This document shows, piece after piece, positions 61,919-64,000 of a stretch of DNA of 64,000 bases. The notes below the pieces were generated by a model. The model saw only the letters and a program-made list of their open reading frames with translations, searched no databases and had not been told where the DNA came from. The translations under genes were made by a program, and so were the position numbers. The DNA comes from Citrus sinensis (lineage: Eukaryota > Streptophyta > Magnoliopsida > Sapindales > Rutaceae). The stretch lies in contig NC_068558.1 of NCBI RefSeq assembly GCF_022201045.2, forward strand, positions 1,674,001-1,738,000. The letters run 5' to 3'. Positions within the stretch are counted from its first letter, which is position 1. The number at the start of each line of letters is the position of its first letter.

Positions 61919-64000
61919 AATACCCCCAAACTTAGATTTTGCTAGTCCTCGAGCAAAACTAAAATTTAAAACAAAAACAAAAGTAACGAAACAAAAAGTA
62001 AATCCTAACTAAACCACTTTCGCAGGTAATCGCGATTGCATTTAGCGTATGCAACAAGCCTTTAAACCCCTAGGCGGCCCTAGTGGACGAGTTATAGTCT
62101 CGTGAGGGCTTCAGTGATGATACCCACAAACATCATTAAAAAAAAAATTAAATTAAAAGAAAAAAAAACTTTAAATAAAACATGAAAAATAGCCTCAAAG
62201 ATTGCAAAAATTATATAGCTCAAAGAAAATTTCAAATATTGGCAAAGTTCTAACTTTAATTCAATAATCAATCCCATCTCTCTTTCGATTCTTGTAGTGT
62301 GTGTGTGAAATCAATTCAATCAAATTCATTCCTAAAATCTTCAATATCCACAACATTCGCCTCAAATAAAGAACAGAGTATGTCAAACTAATCTTATCAT
62401 CTTGATCTCCAAATTTTTTTCCTCTCACAGGCTTTTATATGCATTTTCTTTTGATTTTTTTTAGCACATGCACTTGATTTTTTTTTCTTTTTCTCTTTTT
62501 TTTTTCTTTTTTTTTAACCTTAGTCAGGAGCTTTCACTCTACCCCTTAAGGTAGCCTTCTTCTCATGGTAGATTATCCTCTACATACTGGTGGTACATAG
62601 GCCCAAATTACTCAAGGATAGCTTCACTCTTAAGGGTTATAGGTAGCTATTTCTGACTGTGGTGCCCGTGTATACTATTGTGTATTGTGGAGATAAGAAT
62701 CAAGATAAACAGTCATTTACTCTATCTAAAATTCTCAACTCAGGCTGCGTCAATCTCAAATTTCAAGTCAAAATCATGAAAGAACTGATATTAGTGCTCA
62801 TGGTTTAAAGAATCTCAATCAAGAGGAACTAACACAAGAATCAAGTATAAACTAAGACAATATTCAACCCTTTCTAAAAACCATATTCATTGTCAATCAA
62901 ATTCTTATCATTGGCTTTTCACATAAAAACAAAAAGAGAAAAAACAACACAAATTTTTTTTTTAACAAACAAAGCACACACTATTTCCACCCCCAAACTT
63001 ATTTGGAACATTGTCCTCAATGCTTCACAAACAAAAGATATGCATGCAAACAAATGAAAGAAAAAAAATAATAAAAACATAAATAATAAAAAGAAAGTTG
63101 GAGAGAACACACCTGGATGGGCTGGGAAAGCTTAAAAGAAAATGCCAAATGAAAAGAAAACATTAGAAAAGAAAAACAAACAAAGAAAAGAAAACCTACT
63201 ATTAAAATAAAACAAGAGTGCAAAGATGGACTTAATTAATCCTGATAAACAAGATCATTTAAAAGTATCTCCTCAACTTTTGGTGTTCTTAACTCTAAAA
63301 ATGGTTTTAATCTTTGACCATTGACCTTAAATAAATCACCATTTTTAAAATTTTCAATCTCAATTGCTCCATAAGGGAAGACATTACGAACTACAAAAGG
63401 ACCAGACCATCGAGAACGTAACTTACCTGGAAAGAGATACAATCGGGAATTATATAAAAGTACTTTCTGACCTGGTGTAAAGGATTTTCTCAAAATGTGC
63501 TTGTCATGAAAGACTTTCATACGTTGCTTGTAAATCTTAGCATTATCATATGCATCATTCTTGATCTCTTCAAGTTCTGCTAGTTGTAATCTTCTCTTGG
63601 AACCAGCCTGCTGCATGTCAAAATTGAATTTCTTGATAGCCCAATATGCACGATGCTCCAACTCTACTGGCAGATGACATGCTTTTCCATATACAAGTCT
63701 ATAAGGCGACATCCCAATTGGTGTTTTAAAAGCAGTCCTATATGCCCACAATGCATCATCAAGTCTCAAAGATCAATCATTTCTATCTGGCCTAACTGTT
63801 TTCTCTAGAATCTGCATGATCTCTCTATTAGAAATCTCTACTTGGCCACTGGTTTGAGGATGGTATGGGGTGGCAACCTTATGTGTAATGGAATATTTGT
63901 TCAAAAGAGTTTTGAAAGGTTTATTGCAAAAATGGGTACCACCATCACTAATGATTGTTCTAGGAAAACCAAAACGAGATAGAATATTACTCTTCAAGAA
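61919..64000 (-). mobile_element. Internal 3' part of the Ty3/gypsy element: integrase end, spacer, polypurine tract
   Basis: On the minus strand, 63236-64000 encodes the integrase C-terminal half: core residues in [13 protein letters not shown] and the [15 protein letters not shown] block, then [19 protein letters not shown], followed by a chromodomain-less tail. The [18 protein letters not shown] phrase points to the Athila/Tat branch of Ty3/gypsy. About 1.3 kb of non-coding spacer follows, with a second purine tract near 62990, before the polypurine tract beside the LTR. The coding part looks broken, with about one break in the visible portion. The 5' part lies outside the window. Confidence 0.85.

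Overview
This is a nuclear plant-genome window. The evidence is GT-AG introns, an AT-rich background, dense small DNA transposons (MITEs) and protein-coding genes of plant type. The proteins look eudicot. I suspect a woody rosid of the Citrus/Sapindales kind, but that is an impression from the protein sequences and cannot be proven here.

Layout: (1) 2501-4577, + strand, a six-exon SAP30-like Sin3/histone-deacetylase subunit (AFR1/AFR2 type). (2) 10138-11155, +, a four-exon RING-H2 E3 ligase of RHB1A type. (3) 12637-14285, two nested Mutator-like non-autonomous elements, each with its own 9-bp target duplication. (4) 15777-18711, +, an ARID plus ELM2 chromatin protein. (5) 21796-24176, +, a six-exon ubiquitin-conjugating enzyme of the UBC4/5/6 group, with one GC-AG intron. 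(6) 24671-24742, a tRNA-Thr(TGT), followed by a 1.5-kb PIF/Harbinger-like element (24860-26365) that carries a transit-peptide-like ORF. (7) 29309-30542, an LTR-type relic. (8) 31635-34625, - strand, an intronless 996-aa TIR-NB-ARC-TPR protein (TNP/XTNX class). (9) 38133-39119, a deletion-derived hAT transposon with a perfect 8-bp target duplication. (10) 43016-50518, +, a 33-exon PepN-type M1 aminopeptidase that needs 5-nt and 12-nt microexons. (11) 52605-55476, +, a two-exon proline/serine-rich protein. (12) 56871-58271, +, an intronless BTB(T1)/WD-like protein. (13) 60591-64000, the 3' part of a minus-strand Ty3/gypsy retrotransposon that runs off the window.

The genes are ordinary, independently transcribed housekeeping or regulatory genes and form no operon or cluster. 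Two act on ubiquitin (E2 and RING E3) and two on chromatin (SAP30-like and ARID-ELM2); I see no evidence that they are functionally linked by position. I found no convincing undescribed multi-gene system. The most unusual signals are the microexon/GC-donor cluster in the aminopeptidase, the nested Mutator-like pair, the possible gene fragment inside the PIF-like element, and a microsatellite abutting a splice donor.

All splice sites were placed by eye from reading frame, consensus and family similarity. No alignment, RNA evidence or database search was available.
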